A stretch of 64,000 nucleotides of DNA, taken from contig JABIJZ010000008.1 in assembly GCA_018655275.1 (NCBI GenBank), forward strand, positions 62,001 through 126,000. The letters are read 5' to 3'. This document shows, in pieces, positions 15,559 to 24,303 of this stretch. How positions within the stretch are numbered: position 1 is the stretch's first letter; every line of letters starts with the position of its first letter. Position numbers and translations under genes: made by a program. This DNA is from Candidatus Peregrinibacteria bacterium. GTDB taxonomy: Bacteria > Patescibacteriota > Gracilibacteria > UBA1369 > LOWO2-01-FULL-3. The notes under the pieces were generated by a model. The model saw only the letters and a list, made by a program, of their open reading frames with translations. It did not search any database and was not told the origin of the DNA.

Positions 15559-17502
15559 ATGGCTTTAGAAGCAGCAGCTGACGAACACATTCGTCGTCGA
15601 AGCGACAACGGAGGAGAATCCATAGTCTACAAAAGTTTTAGCCACAAAGTTGTGGAAGCCGGAGAAGACTTGAGGGTTATTGAAATTGCAACAAGAATCT
15701 CCGACAAAATACATCGAAGGTACCAAGAAGCTCAGGTAGAAGACGCTTTCACATCAGAAAATCCATATCAAGAATTCAAAGAACTTGTTCTAGGAGAATG
15801 GAGAGAATTAGCTACAGAAAAAAATGGCATGAGAGAGGGAGACAAAGATTTGGACCCAGCAAGAAATGATTTTGCGGAAAGAGTCCTAGAAAAAAGCGCC
15901 GAACTTACAGCAGCAATGATAAAACGACAAAGCATGGGTATCGTTGTTAGACTAGAGGAGTGCAAAATGACTACCGTAAAAGAAAGACCTGTAGTAGAGA
16001 TAGAGGACCCAGCAGCCCCAAGAGTAGTCCCAGAAGGAATGCCAACAACTTCGGAGAAAGCCGAAGCAACAAACAAGATGGTCAGACTAATAGAAGAAGA
16101 GCTAAAAGAAAGAGAAAAAAGAATAACAAGAACTCCAAAATACATATGGCAGAGAATAGGACAGTCAGTAAAAGGGATATTGATGAACATAGCGATGATA
16201 GAAAGAAAAGAAAAAGAAATACCCGAAGAAGAAAGGCTAAGACCTCTCAGCATATTACCATTCACAAGTTCTTCTATCTCCAGATTCTGGAGTAAGTACG
16301 GAGGAGAAAAGCTACTAGAAAAACTAAAAATGGAAGCAGACGCAAAAGATAGGGGAGACATTCCAGCCGAGACCTTGGACAATAAATTTATAAAAAAAAT
16401 CTTCGATTTTTTCGCAAGAGACTTCATGCTCGGAGAAGACCCATACCAGGCAATGACCAGCCCACAAGCAATCGAAATAGAGAACGAAGAATCAGAAATG
16501 ACATTCGCACCAGAAATAGAATCCACAGGTGACCCATCCTCAGCAGAACAACATTACAAGGAGTTCGACGATACTCTCGAAAAAATTTCAGACCCAACAG
16601 GAAAAAGAAAATTCATGTCCGTAAAACCATCAGCCCTCTGTATAGCAGAATACGAAGGCGATTTCGAAAATCTCGAAAAACCACCAACGATAACACCAGA
16701 AAGAATAGAAGCCATTAAGAATCACCTAAGAAAACTAACAGATAAAGCTATAGAGAAAAACGTTTTCATAAGGATAGACATGGAACAATTCTTCTACAAG
16801 GACGTCACATACAAGATATTCACAGACCTACTTCACGAAGATCCAGTACGAGCAAACTATCTCGGGATAGTCATGCAAACAAACCAAAAAGAAAGTTACG
16901 AAGACGCACAAGAAATGATCAAATTCGCCACAAAATTTCACGAAGAAACGGGTAAAAAAGTTGACATACGATTAGTCAAAGGAGCATATGCAACCAAAGA
17001 TCCTATGTACGCAATCAAAGGACTACATAAAAACCTCAAAACAAGATGGTTCGGCAAAGAAAGAGAAGACTGGCACAACCAAAACAGAGTAAACCCAGCA
17101 GCGACAAACAAACAAGATACTCAAAGAAACCACACACTAATAATGAGAATGCTTGAGCAACACACAGATTGCCTAAACATTCATCACGCACTTCATAATC
17201 CACACCATATCGCTCAGATTTTCCAAACATGGATGAACAATGGCCAAATACCTTCAAGAAGAGGACTCCAATCACTAGCAGGCCCATTGGGAAGCCCTAG
17301 AAAACAAGTAATTAGGGATATAGCCAAAAGAAGAGAATACGGTCCATTCGGAAGGTTGAGCAAAACACTCCACTACCTAAGCAGAAGATTTAAAGACCTA
17401 AAAGCCCAAATGAAAGACGGCTTCTACATCCCAGAGTACGATGAAGAACAACCTGGCGAAGTAAAAGTCCACACACCAGATGAATACAAAAAAGCAGCTT
17501 AA
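15559..17502 (+). CDS. Proline dehydrogenase-like protein with a long N-terminal extension
   Basis: 647 residues. The C-terminal half is a PRODH barrel: SVKPSAL (354-360), FIRIDMEQFFYKDVTYKIF (403-421), GIVMQT (436-441), DIRLVKGAY (469-477) and EYGPFGRL followed by YLSRR (about 593-610), where Arg609-Arg610 match the pair that binds the proline carboxylate in PutA. This supports FAD-dependent oxidation of proline. The first 340 residues are charged and helical without a known domain. No P5C dehydrogenase is fused or adjacent. It overlaps thiI on the other strand by 4 bases. Confidence 0.75.
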   Translation: MALEAAADEHIRRRSDNGGESIVYKSFSHKVVEAGEDLRVIEIATRISDKIHRRYQEAQVEDAFTSENPYQEFKELVLGEWRELATEKNGMREGDKDLDPARNDFAERVLEKSAELTAAMIKRQSMGIVVRLEECKMTTVKERPVVEIEDPAAPRVVPEGMPTTSEKAEATNKMVRLIEEELKEREKRITRTPKYIWQRIGQSVKGILMNIAMIERKEKEIPEEERLRPLSILPFTSSSISRFWSKYGGEKLLEKLKMEADAKDRGDIPAETLDNKFIKKIFDFFARDFMLGEDPYQAMTSPQAIEIENEESEMTFAPEIESTGDPSSAEQHYKEFDDTLEKISDPTGKRKFMSVKPSALCIAEYEGDFENLEKPPTITPERIEAIKNHLRKLTDKAIEKNVFIRIDMEQFFYKDVTYKIFTDLLHEDPVRANYLGIVMQTNQKESYEDAQEMIKFATKFHEETGKKVDIRLVKGAYATKDPMYAIKGLHKNLKTRWFGKEREDWHNQNRVNPAATNKQDTQRNHTLIMRMLEQHTDCLNIHHALHNPHHIAQIFQTWMNNGQIPSRRGLQSLAGPLGSPRKQVIRDIAKRREYGPFGRLSKTLHYLSRRFKDLKAQMKDGFYIPEYDEEQPGEVKVHTPDEYKKAA

Positions 17503-18680
17503 ACCTTAAAAACCTCCCTCTTCACAAGAACCTCCTTCACTAATTCATCAAATCCAATCGACTCTTCACATTCAAGAACTTCCCTCATTTTCGCGGCCAG
17601 CTCAGGACTCTTTGGCATAAAAAGCCCACAAGTGTCACTGCAAGGCTCCTTCGATATATCATGAGTCCCAATTTCACGAGACATATCAATAATTTCCTCC
17701 TTATTCAGCCCAATCAAAGGCCGAAAAACCGGAAGGTCAACTGCCCGATCAATCACATTCATGTTCACCAAAGTCTGACTCGCAACCTGCCCAAAACTTT
17801 CTCCAGTCACCAACGCCCTAGCTCGTTCCCTAGACGCAACCTTCTCCGCAATCTTGAACATCAACCTCCTGTACAACACAACCCTCAGCTTCGCAAGCAC
17901 CTTAGTATTCATAGAAATCTTCTTTTGAATCTCACCAAAAGGAATAATAATCAATTTCGCTTCCCCCTGATATCCACTCAAAATCTCGACAATTTCTTTC
18001 ACATGCTCAAGCTCATCCTTTCCACTATAAGGCTGCCCAGAAAAATGAACAAAACTCACTTTCGCACCCCGTCTCATCATCATAAAACTAGCAACAGGGG
18101 AGTCAAAACCACTCGAAATCAAAGACAACACTTTGCCCCCAGTCCCAACAGGCAGACCAGAAATCCCATCCCACTTCCCAAGACAAAAATAAGCTTTGTC
18201 TTGAATAAGCTCCACAAAAACCTCCAAGTCACTACCCTTCATTTTCACTTTCAAACCAATATCGCCCCTCAAAAGCACAGCCCCAAGTTCACGTTCTGCC
18301 TCAACACTTGTAAAATCAAATTTTCCCTCAGATTTTTTCACCCTCACACAAAAAGTCTGCAATCCCTCACCAGAAATACGTTCAAAAGGGATCTTCTTAA
18401 CCATATCACGCCCCAATTTCTCGAGATCACTCGAAGACTTATAATAAATTCCAAAATTCCTAATCCCAGGCACACGCCTCATAGCCACAACCAAATCATC
18501 CTCAACCACATCATCAGGCAACTTCACCATCAACCTGTTCAAAACATACTTCGGTCGCCCCTTCAAACCCAACTCAGAAAGCACCCTTGAAACATGTTTA
18601 TTCAAAGCCTCAACAAAGAACTTCTTGTTCCCACCTTTCAGCCCAATTTCTGAATAATGAATTATTAAATAGCGATCCAT
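17499..18680 (-). CDS. thiI: tRNA 4-thiouridine synthase ThiI
   Basis: Sulfur transfer enzyme that makes s4U8 in tRNA. 393 residues: ferredoxin-like N-terminal region and THUMP domain to about 165, then a PP-loop ATPase domain with SLISSGFDSPVASFMMM near residue 187. The form ends at about 390 without the C-terminal rhodanese domain of the E. coli enzyme, as in many bacteria. It lies just downstream of tRNA-Leu on the same strand and may share its transcript. Confidence 0.93.
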   Translation of the reverse strand: MDRYLIIHYSEIGLKGGNKKFFVEALNKHVSRVLSELGLKGRPKYVLNRLMVKLPDDVVEDDLVVAMRRVPGIRNFGIYYKSSSDLEKLGRDMVKKIPFERISGEGLQTFCVRVKKSEGKFDFTSVEAERELGAVLLRGDIGLKVKMKGSDLEVFVELIQDKAYFCLGKWDGISGLPVGTGGKVLSLISSGFDSPVASFMMMRRGAKVSFVHFSGQPYSGKDELEHVKEIVEILSGYQGEAKLIIIPFGEIQKKISMNTKVLAKLRVVLYRRLMFKIAEKVASRERARALVTGESFGQVASQTLVNMNVIDRAVDLPVFRPLIGLNKEEIIDMSREIGTHDISKEPCSDTCGLFMPKSPELAAKMREVLECEESIGFDELVKEVLVKREVFKV

Positions 18681-18714
18681 GTTTATTTTTTAGCGCTCGC
18701 TTTGCTTCGCTTTG

Positions 18715-18744
18715 GTCACTGGACCGCCTTCGGCTTCCTGTGAC
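18715..18744 (-). other. Hairpin between tRNA-Leu and thiI
   Basis: Directly after the tRNA 3' end the minus-strand RNA can form GUCAC/GUGAC enclosing GGA/UCC and a GCC-GAA-GGC tip. The following 30 bases are made of AAGCGA-like repeats. There is no strong U tract, so it is more likely a processing or pausing hairpin than a simple terminator. Confidence 0.4.
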
Positions 18745-18746
18745 TG

Positions 18747-18833
18747 TGGTGCCCAGGGAGGGAATCGAACCCTCACTCTGTTGCCAGAACGGGATTTTGA
18801 ATCCCGCGCGTCTACCAATTCCGCCACCTGGGC
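18747..18833 (-). tRNA. tRNA-Leu (anticodon CAA)
   Basis: 87 bases with a seven-pair acceptor stem (GCCCAGG/CCTGGGC), D arm, anticodon stem CGGGA/TCCCG with loop TTCAAAA giving anticodon CAA for TTG codons, a long class II variable arm, a TTCGATT T loop and an encoded CCA end. It reads on the minus strand toward thiI. Confidence 0.95.
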
Positions 18834-18891
18834 AAATTACAAGGAGAGTTTAATAGAGAAAATAATAAATTACAAGAGGAAGGCAAACCTA

Positions 18892-18926
18892 TTGAAAAGC
18901 ATCTCCCACACCTATACAATAGCCTC
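18892..18926 (+). promoter_or_regulatory. Leaderless-type promoter for obg
   Basis: TTGAAA at 18892-18897, 17-base spacer, TACAAT at 18915-18920, six bases, then ATG at 18927. It shows the same exact -10 to ATG spacing as the RsbW-like and glycosyltransferase genes. Confidence 0.7.
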
Positions 18927-20249
18927 ATGTTTTGTGACGAAACCCAAATAAAACTTACAGGTGGCAGAGGAGGCGATGGATGCGTCTCGTTTCGTCGTGA
19001 AAAATTTGTAGCAAAAGGCGGACCCAGTGGAGGAGATGGAGGAAAAGGAGGAAACATGATCCTGAAAGCAAACGAAAACATCAATACCCTCTCAGACCTA
19101 AACACACGAAAACAATACAAAGCACAAGACGGAGCTCGAGGTAGAAGCAAAAACATGACAGGCGGAAACGCAGAAGACATGATACTTCCAGTCCCAATAG
19201 GAACAATAATCTACAATCCAGACAAAACAAAAATCCTAGCCGACCTCAGCACAAAAGACCAGGAATACCTAGCAGCAAAAGGAGGAAAAGGCGGTTTAGG
19301 AAACCAACATTTTGCCACCTCAATAAACAAAGCTCCAAAATTCGCAGAAAGCGGAGAGCCAGGAGAGGAAACAACAGTTCAACTAGAATTAAAACTTGTC
19401 GCAGACGTAGGATTGGTAGGACTTCCATCAGTAGGCAAGTCTACACTCATCTCCCACATCTCGAACGCAAGACCAAAAATCGCCAGCTACGAGTTCACAA
19501 CAATTATCCCAAATCTAGGAGTAGTAGACATGGTTCGCCACGGAGGCTCACTACAAGACTCCTTTGTCGTTGCCGACCTCCCAGGTTTGATAGAAGGCGC
19601 CTCTCAGGGAAAAGGCCTCGGACATCAATTCCTCAGACACATCGCAAGGAACAAAGTCCTAATCCACATAATCGACCCACTTCGCCCAAAACCAATAGAA
19701 AACTTCAAGAAAATCCAACGAGAACTCGAACTTTTCGACAAATCATTGATCAAAAAACCTCTTTTGGTAGCAATAAATAAAACAGACGCAATCCCAGAAA
19801 AAGACATAGAAAAAATCGAGAAAAAATTAAAAGAAAAAATCCCAAAAATAAAACGTATTCACAGGATATCAGCAGTAACAGGTGTCGGATTAAAAGAGCT
19901 CCTTTTTGACACAGTGAAAGTTCTCAAAAAAGCACAAAAAACAGCCGAGACAAAAGCCAAAAAATCCAAAGAAATATCGAAAGACATTCCAATCCTGACC
20001 CCACACAAACAACTCGTGAAATTCGAAATAGTAAAAGTGAAAAAGCGAAAAGGTTTCAAAATCTTCGTAATAACAGGGGAGCGTGCCGAACAATTAATAA
20101 ACATGACCGACCTCAAAAATGACCAAGGATTAGAACGTATCTACTATTTCCTCAACAAAATGGGGATCCAAAAAGCACTAAAACGTGAAAAAGCCGTCGA
20201 TGGTGATATAATTGAAATCGCAGACAAAAAATTCCCTTACAGAGACTAA
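18927..20249 (+). CDS. obg: GTPase Obg (CgtA)
   Basis: Ribosome-associated GTPase of 50S assembly. 440 residues: glycine-rich Obg domain at the N-terminus (TGGRGGDGCVSFRREKF), G domain with GLPSVGKST near residue 165 and NKTD, and a C-terminal OCT domain (about 350-435). It is first in the group obg-pth-rplU; the usual partner rpmA (L27) is not adjacent. Confidence 0.95.
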   Translation: MFCDETQIKLTGGRGGDGCVSFRREKFVAKGGPSGGDGGKGGNMILKANENINTLSDLNTRKQYKAQDGARGRSKNMTGGNAEDMILPVPIGTIIYNPDKTKILADLSTKDQEYLAAKGGKGGLGNQHFATSINKAPKFAESGEPGEETTVQLELKLVADVGLVGLPSVGKSTLISHISNARPKIASYEFTTIIPNLGVVDMVRHGGSLQDSFVVADLPGLIEGASQGKGLGHQFLRHIARNKVLIHIIDPLRPKPIENFKKIQRELELFDKSLIKKPLLVAINKTDAIPEKDIEKIEKKLKEKIPKIKRIHRISAVTGVGLKELLFDTVKVLKKAQKTAETKAKKSKEISKDIPILTPHKQLVKFEIVKVKKRKGFKIFVITGERAEQLINMTDLKNDQGLERIYYFLNKMGIQKALKREKAVDGDIIEIADKKFPYRD

Positions 20250-20259
20250 CCCTCTGAAC

Positions 20260-20799
20260 ATGAAAGTCCTCATAGGCCTCGGAAACCCAGGAATAGAATA
20301 CGCCAAGACACGTCACAACGTCGGATTCATGGTTCTTGACCAATTAGTAGAAGAACAAGGCGAAACCTGGAAAAAAGACTCAAAACTCAAATCCGAAGTA
20401 GCCAAAATCAAAATAAACGAAGAAGACTACCTTCTCGCAAAACCTCAGACAATGATGAACCTTTCTGGAGAAGCAGCCGTACAAATAGCAAGCTATTTCA
20501 AACTTCCAAAAGAAGATATAACCATAATATACGACGACCTCGACCTACCAACCGGAGACATACGGATTCGCACATCCGGATCAGCAGGCACACACAACGG
20601 AATGAAATCAATCCTACAACACCTAGGCACCGAAGAAATCAACAGAATCAGGATAGGAATCGAATCCAGAGGAGATTCCGCACCAAAACAACAAGACACA
20701 TCTTCATACGTATTATCCAATTTTGGACCCGAAGAGAAAGAAAAAATAGACAAGTCGATAGCAGAAGTCATAGCCAATCTGAAAGGCACCTCGATTTAA
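20260..20799 (+). CDS. pth: Peptidyl-tRNA hydrolase
   Basis: Releases peptides from peptidyl-tRNA that has dropped off ribosomes. 179 residues. The start at 20260 gives the family N-terminus MKVLIGLGNPG; an upstream in-frame ATG at 20212 lies inside obg and is rejected. Catalytic His19 is in TRHNVGF, the conserved Asn in KPQTMMNLSG, and the Asp in YDDLDLP. It follows obg by 10 bases. Confidence 0.95.
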   Translation: MKVLIGLGNPGIEYAKTRHNVGFMVLDQLVEEQGETWKKDSKLKSEVAKIKINEEDYLLAKPQTMMNLSGEAAVQIASYFKLPKEDITIIYDDLDLPTGDIRIRTSGSAGTHNGMKSILQHLGTEEINRIRIGIESRGDSAPKQQDTSSYVLSNFGPEEKEKIDKSIAEVIANLKGTSI

Positions 20800-20801
20800 C
20801 C

Positions 20802-20830
20802 TTGACTCCAGGACCTCTTTTCCATAAAGT
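20802..20830 (+). promoter_or_regulatory. Promoter for rplU
   Basis: TTGACT at 20802-20807, 17-base spacer, TAAAGT at 20825-20830. The predicted leader is about 20 bases with no Shine-Dalgarno motif. Confidence 0.5.
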
Positions 20831-20856
20831 ACAGTAGCAATTTTAATCAAACCACT

Positions 20857-21168
20857 ATGTTAGCAGTACTAGAAACAGGAGGGAAACAATATAAAGTTGA
20901 AAAAGGAACACTACTTGAAGTAGAAAAATTGACCGAAGAAGACGGCAAAACAATAACTTTTGAAGAAGTTCTCCTAACATCAGACGGAAAATCAACAAAA
21001 GTTGGAACACCTTACGTATCAGGAGCAAAAGTCATGGCAAAAGTAATCGAACAAAAAAGAGGAGAAAAAATCATAGTTTTCAAAAAGAAACCTAAGAAAA
21101 GATACGAAAGAACTCAAGGACACAGACAAAACTACACATTGCTAGAGATCACAGACATCAAAGCTTAA
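20857..21168 (+). CDS. rplU: 50S ribosomal protein L21
   Basis: 103 residues, the normal length for L21. The N-terminus (MLAVLETGGKQYKVEKG) and the basic C-terminal signature (KKPKKRYERTQGHRQNYT) are typical. It has its own promoter. The gene is followed at once by an opposing pseudouridine synthase gene (11-base overlap), so the common rplU-rpmA pair is broken here. Confidence 0.96.
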   Translation: MLAVLETGGKQYKVEKGTLLEVEKLTEEDGKTITFEEVLLTSDGKSTKVGTPYVSGAKVMAKVIEQKRGEKIIVFKKKPKKRYERTQGHRQNYTLLEITDIKA

Positions 21169-22105
21169 CTAGCTGGTCCAAGACTTTTTCAAGACCTTCA
21201 GGCAAATTACTTTCATAATGAACCCTTTTACCAGTTTTTGGATGCACAAAACTCAACTTCCAAGCATGCAAGAACTGCCTTTTTAAATCATATTTCTTTG
21301 CGAAATGTTTATTGACCTTATCATCACCATAAGTGATGTCTCCAACAACAGGATATCCAATAGCATTCATATGCACTCTGATTTGATGAGTTCGACCCGT
21401 CTCAATTCCAACTTTCAACAAAGAGTATGACCCCTCATCATCACTATAAACCTGATCTGCACGATACTTAGTGACAGCTTTCCGCCCTTTCGACTCGGAA
21501 GAAATAGCCATTTTTTTACGATTGTATATGCTTCTACCAATAGGGGAATCAATCACAGCCTCGACAGGATCAATATCTCCATAAACCAAAGTAAGGTACT
21601 CTTTTTCAACCTTCCTATCTTTGAACTGTGCAGATAAAAACTGATGAGCGTCATCTGTCTTGGCCACAACCAAAACTCCAGAAGTATCCTTGTCCAAACG
21701 ATGAACTATCCCAGGACGAAGTTCGCCAGAGATACCTTTCAAAGAATCCCCACAATGAAACAAAAGAGCATTCACAAGACTCCCAGTACTATGCCCCCCA
21801 GTATCAGAAGGATGCACCACAAGCCCTGCAGGCTTATTTATAACAACAATATCCTCATCTTCATGCAAGATATCCAGAGGAATATCCTCAGCCTGAATAT
21901 CAACAGTTTTTGGCTCAGGAAATTCAATAGAAATCACATCGCCCTTCTTCAATTTGCACCCAGTTTTAACACTCTCGCCAGAAACCAAAATATCCCCAGC
22001 TCGAATCAACTTCTGCAAATAAGCTCTTGTTCGATCAGGATACTTCTCAACGAGATAAGCATCCAAACGCATACCAATAAATTGTTCTTTAATAGTTATA
22101 TCCAT
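21158..22105 (-). CDS. RluA/RluD-family pseudouridine synthase
   Basis: Isomerises uridines in rRNA or tRNA. 315 residues from the ATG at 22105; the 20 extra residues of the longer frame run back toward the regulator gene and are rejected. An S4 RNA-binding domain spans about 13-75, then the catalytic core with HRLDKDTSGVLVVAK, whose Asp is the nucleophile, and RTHQIRVHM. The S4 domain and core resemble RluD, but the target uridines cannot be told from sequence. It lies 22 bases downstream of the TrmB-type regulator gene. Confidence 0.9.
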   Translation of the reverse strand: MDITIKEQFIGMRLDAYLVEKYPDRTRAYLQKLIRAGDILVSGESVKTGCKLKKGDVISIEFPEPKTVDIQAEDIPLDILHEDEDIVVINKPAGLVVHPSDTGGHSTGSLVNALLFHCGDSLKGISGELRPGIVHRLDKDTSGVLVVAKTDDAHQFLSAQFKDRKVEKEYLTLVYGDIDPVEAVIDSPIGRSIYNRKKMAISSESKGRKAVTKYRADQVYSDDEGSYSLLKVGIETGRTHQIRVHMNAIGYPVVGDITYGDDKVNKHFAKKYDLKRQFLHAWKLSFVHPKTGKRVHYESNLPEGLEKVLDQLVKL

Positions 22106-22127
22106 GTGAGCGGAGTATACCTTAAAA

Positions 22128-22976
22128 TCAGTGATTTTTACCATTCTTTTTATCATAATCCTCATTCACAACTTGAGCGCCCTTCCAAGCCAATTCAAAC
22201 AAGCTTCTCTGCGTCCTCGCAAATTCCTCACTCTCTATCAAAATCCCAAACTCAAAACCCCTGTCCGGAGCAACCATTGCCACTTTGTTTCCATAAATCC
22301 GAACAATATTATCAAAAATATCCTCCCCATCACGAACATACCTCACTTCACTCAAAGCAAGACGATCAAGATCGCCCCCACATATGCTCGCATATTCGTC
22401 AAAAAAACACCGTGCTTCCGCGGTGTCTTTACTTAGTGTTCTTATTGGGACTTTTTTGCCCACGACTCTCAGTTTAATTTGCCCCTTAATAAAGGGCAGC
22501 ATATCCGATTGTAACCACTTCTCAGGGGAAGTAATCGACAATATCGGATCCTTAAAACCAATCCTCCCAGCAGACAAATCTTTCACCCAATCGCTCATAA
22601 CAGTTTCAACACCATTAACTCCCTCAAAATAATGAACTTTTGGCTCAGAAACCAAAGAACTTTTTAATTGCTCCATTTTCGGCAAGATATCTACAACAAA
22701 GCCTCTCTGATGCTCAACAAACCTTCTCTTCCTATCCACGTACTCCAAAAGATTATTAATATCGTTCACAGCAAAAAACTGTATGCCATTTTTAATAAAA
22801 GAGCTTATCAAGCTCTTCTTTTGTAAATTCTTTAATACAGGATAGATAGTCGTTCTATTCAGGACCACCTTCCGAGCAATAATATTTGCCGGTTGGGGCC
22901 CCAGTTCTACCAGGGCGAGGTAAATTTTTGCCTCATTCCTAGTGAACCCAATCTGTATCAACGTTTCTTTCAACAT
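22128..22976 (-). CDS. TrmB-family winged-helix regulator
   Basis: 282 residues. A winged helix at 1-75 (IGFTRNEAKIYLALVELGP, NRTTIYPVLKNLQ) is followed by a coiled region and a C-terminal domain of the kind seen in TrmB-like regulators. These are common in archaea, where many sense sugars, and also occur in CPR genomes. No sugar-specific residues were recognised, so the ligand is unknown. It is divergent from tyrS, with back-to-back promoters, and may control itself or the downstream pseudouridine synthase gene. Confidence 0.75.
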   Translation of the reverse strand: MLKETLIQIGFTRNEAKIYLALVELGPQPANIIARKVVLNRTTIYPVLKNLQKKSLISSFIKNGIQFFAVNDINNLLEYVDRKRRFVEHQRGFVVDILPKMEQLKSSLVSEPKVHYFEGVNGVETVMSDWVKDLSAGRIGFKDPILSITSPEKWLQSDMLPFIKGQIKLRVVGKKVPIRTLSKDTAEARCFFDEYASICGGDLDRLALSEVRYVRDGEDIFDNIVRIYGNKVAMVAPDRGFEFGILIESEEFARTQRSLFELAWKGAQVVNEDYDKKNGKNH

Positions 22977-23016
22977 ATTTTATCTTATCTAGCAAGAATC
23001 CTGAAAGGAAACTAAG

Positions 23017-23044
23017 AATATAGTCGGTTTTTACATTTTGTCAA
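23017..23044 (-). promoter_or_regulatory. Promoter for the TrmB-type regulator gene
   Basis: On the minus strand: TTGACA (23039-23044), 16-base spacer, TATATT (23017-23022). The leader is about 34 bases. It lies 20 bases from the divergent tyrS promoter. Confidence 0.65.
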
Positions 23045-23063
23045 GTTTTTTAAGGCTTTTTTT

Positions 23064-23091
23064 TTGAAATAGACAGGTTTTGCCGTATAGT
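23064..23091 (+). promoter_or_regulatory. Promoter for tyrS
   Basis: TTGAAA at 23064-23069, 16-base spacer, TATAGT at 23086-23091. It overlaps the upstream in-frame TTG at 23080, which therefore cannot be the start codon. Confidence 0.65.
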
Positions 23092-23115
23092 AGACCAGTA
23101 AAAACCAACAAACCT

Positions 23116-24303
23116 ATGGACAACAAAACTTTATTAGAAAGGGGAGTGGCCGATATAATCGTCCGCAAAGAACTAGAAAAAAAACTCGAAAGCGGCAAGA
23201 AGCTAAGAATCAAATTGGGGATAGACCCAACAGGTTCAGACTTGCATATTGGACACGGAGTAGTTCTCAAAAAAATGAGACAATTCCAAGATGCAGGCCA
23301 CCAAGCCATTCTGCTAATCGGTGACTACACAGCACGAATCGGAGATCCTACTGGAAAGTCAGAAACCAGAGTCATGCTCACAGAAGAAGAGATTAAAAAG
23401 AACATGAAAGACTACATAGACCAAGCTTCAAAAATCCTAGATGCCGACAAACTTGAGATCAGATACAACTCAGAATGGTTCGAAAAAATGACCATGGCAG
23501 ACGTCCTCAACCTAGTTGCAAAAAAAACAATAAGCCAAATCCTACAACGAGAAGATTTCAAAAATAGATTCAAAAACGAACAAGACATTTCCACCGCAGA
23601 AATCCTATACCCAATCATGCAAGGCTACGACTCAGTAATGCTCGAGGCAGATGTCGAGCTCGGAGGAACAGACCAATTATTCAACATGCTCGTAGGTCGA
23701 GACCTACAAAAAGCATACGAATCGAAAACAATCCAAGACGTGATGACAGTTCCTATCCTGGAAGGACTTGATGGTGTAGAAAAAATGAGCAAATCATTAA
23801 ACAACTACATCGGACTCACAGAATCAGCAACAGAAATATTTGGAAAAACAATGTCGACCCCCGACGAACTAATCATTAAATACTTCGAACTAGCAACCGA
23901 CATCCCAGCAGGAGAAATAGAAGCAGACAAAGAACTCATGGCAAACGGAGAGAACCCTCGCAATTTCAAAGTAAAACTAGCAAAAAAACTCGTCGCTCTA
24001 TACCACGACGAAGCAGCAGCCGAAAAAGCAGAACAAGATTTCATAAACCAATTCCAAAAGAAAGAAGTTCCTGACGATATCCCAGAAAAGAAATTAAAAG
24101 AATCAAACTGGTCAGTAATAGATCTAATCACAGAAACAGGCCTAACCTCATCAAAAAGCGAAGCAAGACGAATGGTAGAACAAGGCGGAGTAAAAGTAGA
24201 CGGAGTGAAAATAGCAGACATAGGCGATAAAATTGACCTTTCAGAAGAAAAACTTATACAAGTAGGCAAAAGAAAATTTCTAAAATGCTCGACACAAGAC
24301 TAG
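23116..24303 (+). CDS. tyrS: Tyrosyl-tRNA synthetase
   Basis: Class I synthetase, 395 residues. The HIGH motif is in DLHIGHGVVL, the KMSKS motif in VEKMSKSLNNY, and a C-terminal S4 domain covers about 330-390. The start at 23116 is chosen because the promoter lies between it and the longer frame. Its last 19 bases overlap recG in another frame, so the two are likely co-transcribed. Confidence 0.95.
   Translation: MDNKTLLERGVADIIVRKELEKKLESGKKLRIKLGIDPTGSDLHIGHGVVLKKMRQFQDAGHQAILLIGDYTARIGDPTGKSETRVMLTEEEIKKNMKDYIDQASKILDADKLEIRYNSEWFEKMTMADVLNLVAKKTISQILQREDFKNRFKNEQDISTAEILYPIMQGYDSVMLEADVELGGTDQLFNMLVGRDLQKAYESKTIQDVMTVPILEGLDGVEKMSKSLNNYIGLTESATEIFGKTMSTPDELIIKYFELATDIPAGEIEADKELMANGENPRNFKVKLAKKLVALYHDEAAAEKAEQDFINQFQKKEVPDDIPEKKLKESNWSVIDLITETGLTSSKSEARRMVEQGGVKVDGVKIADIGDKIDLSEEKLIQVGKRKFLKCSTQD

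Noticed and set aside
17661-18590. 309-codon open frame on the plus strand
   Set aside because: Antisense to thiI, which has clear THUMP and PP-loop motifs.
23080-23115. TTG start for tyrS, 12 codons upstream
   Set aside because: The -10 box of the promoter lies downstream of this codon, so it would not be in the mRNA.
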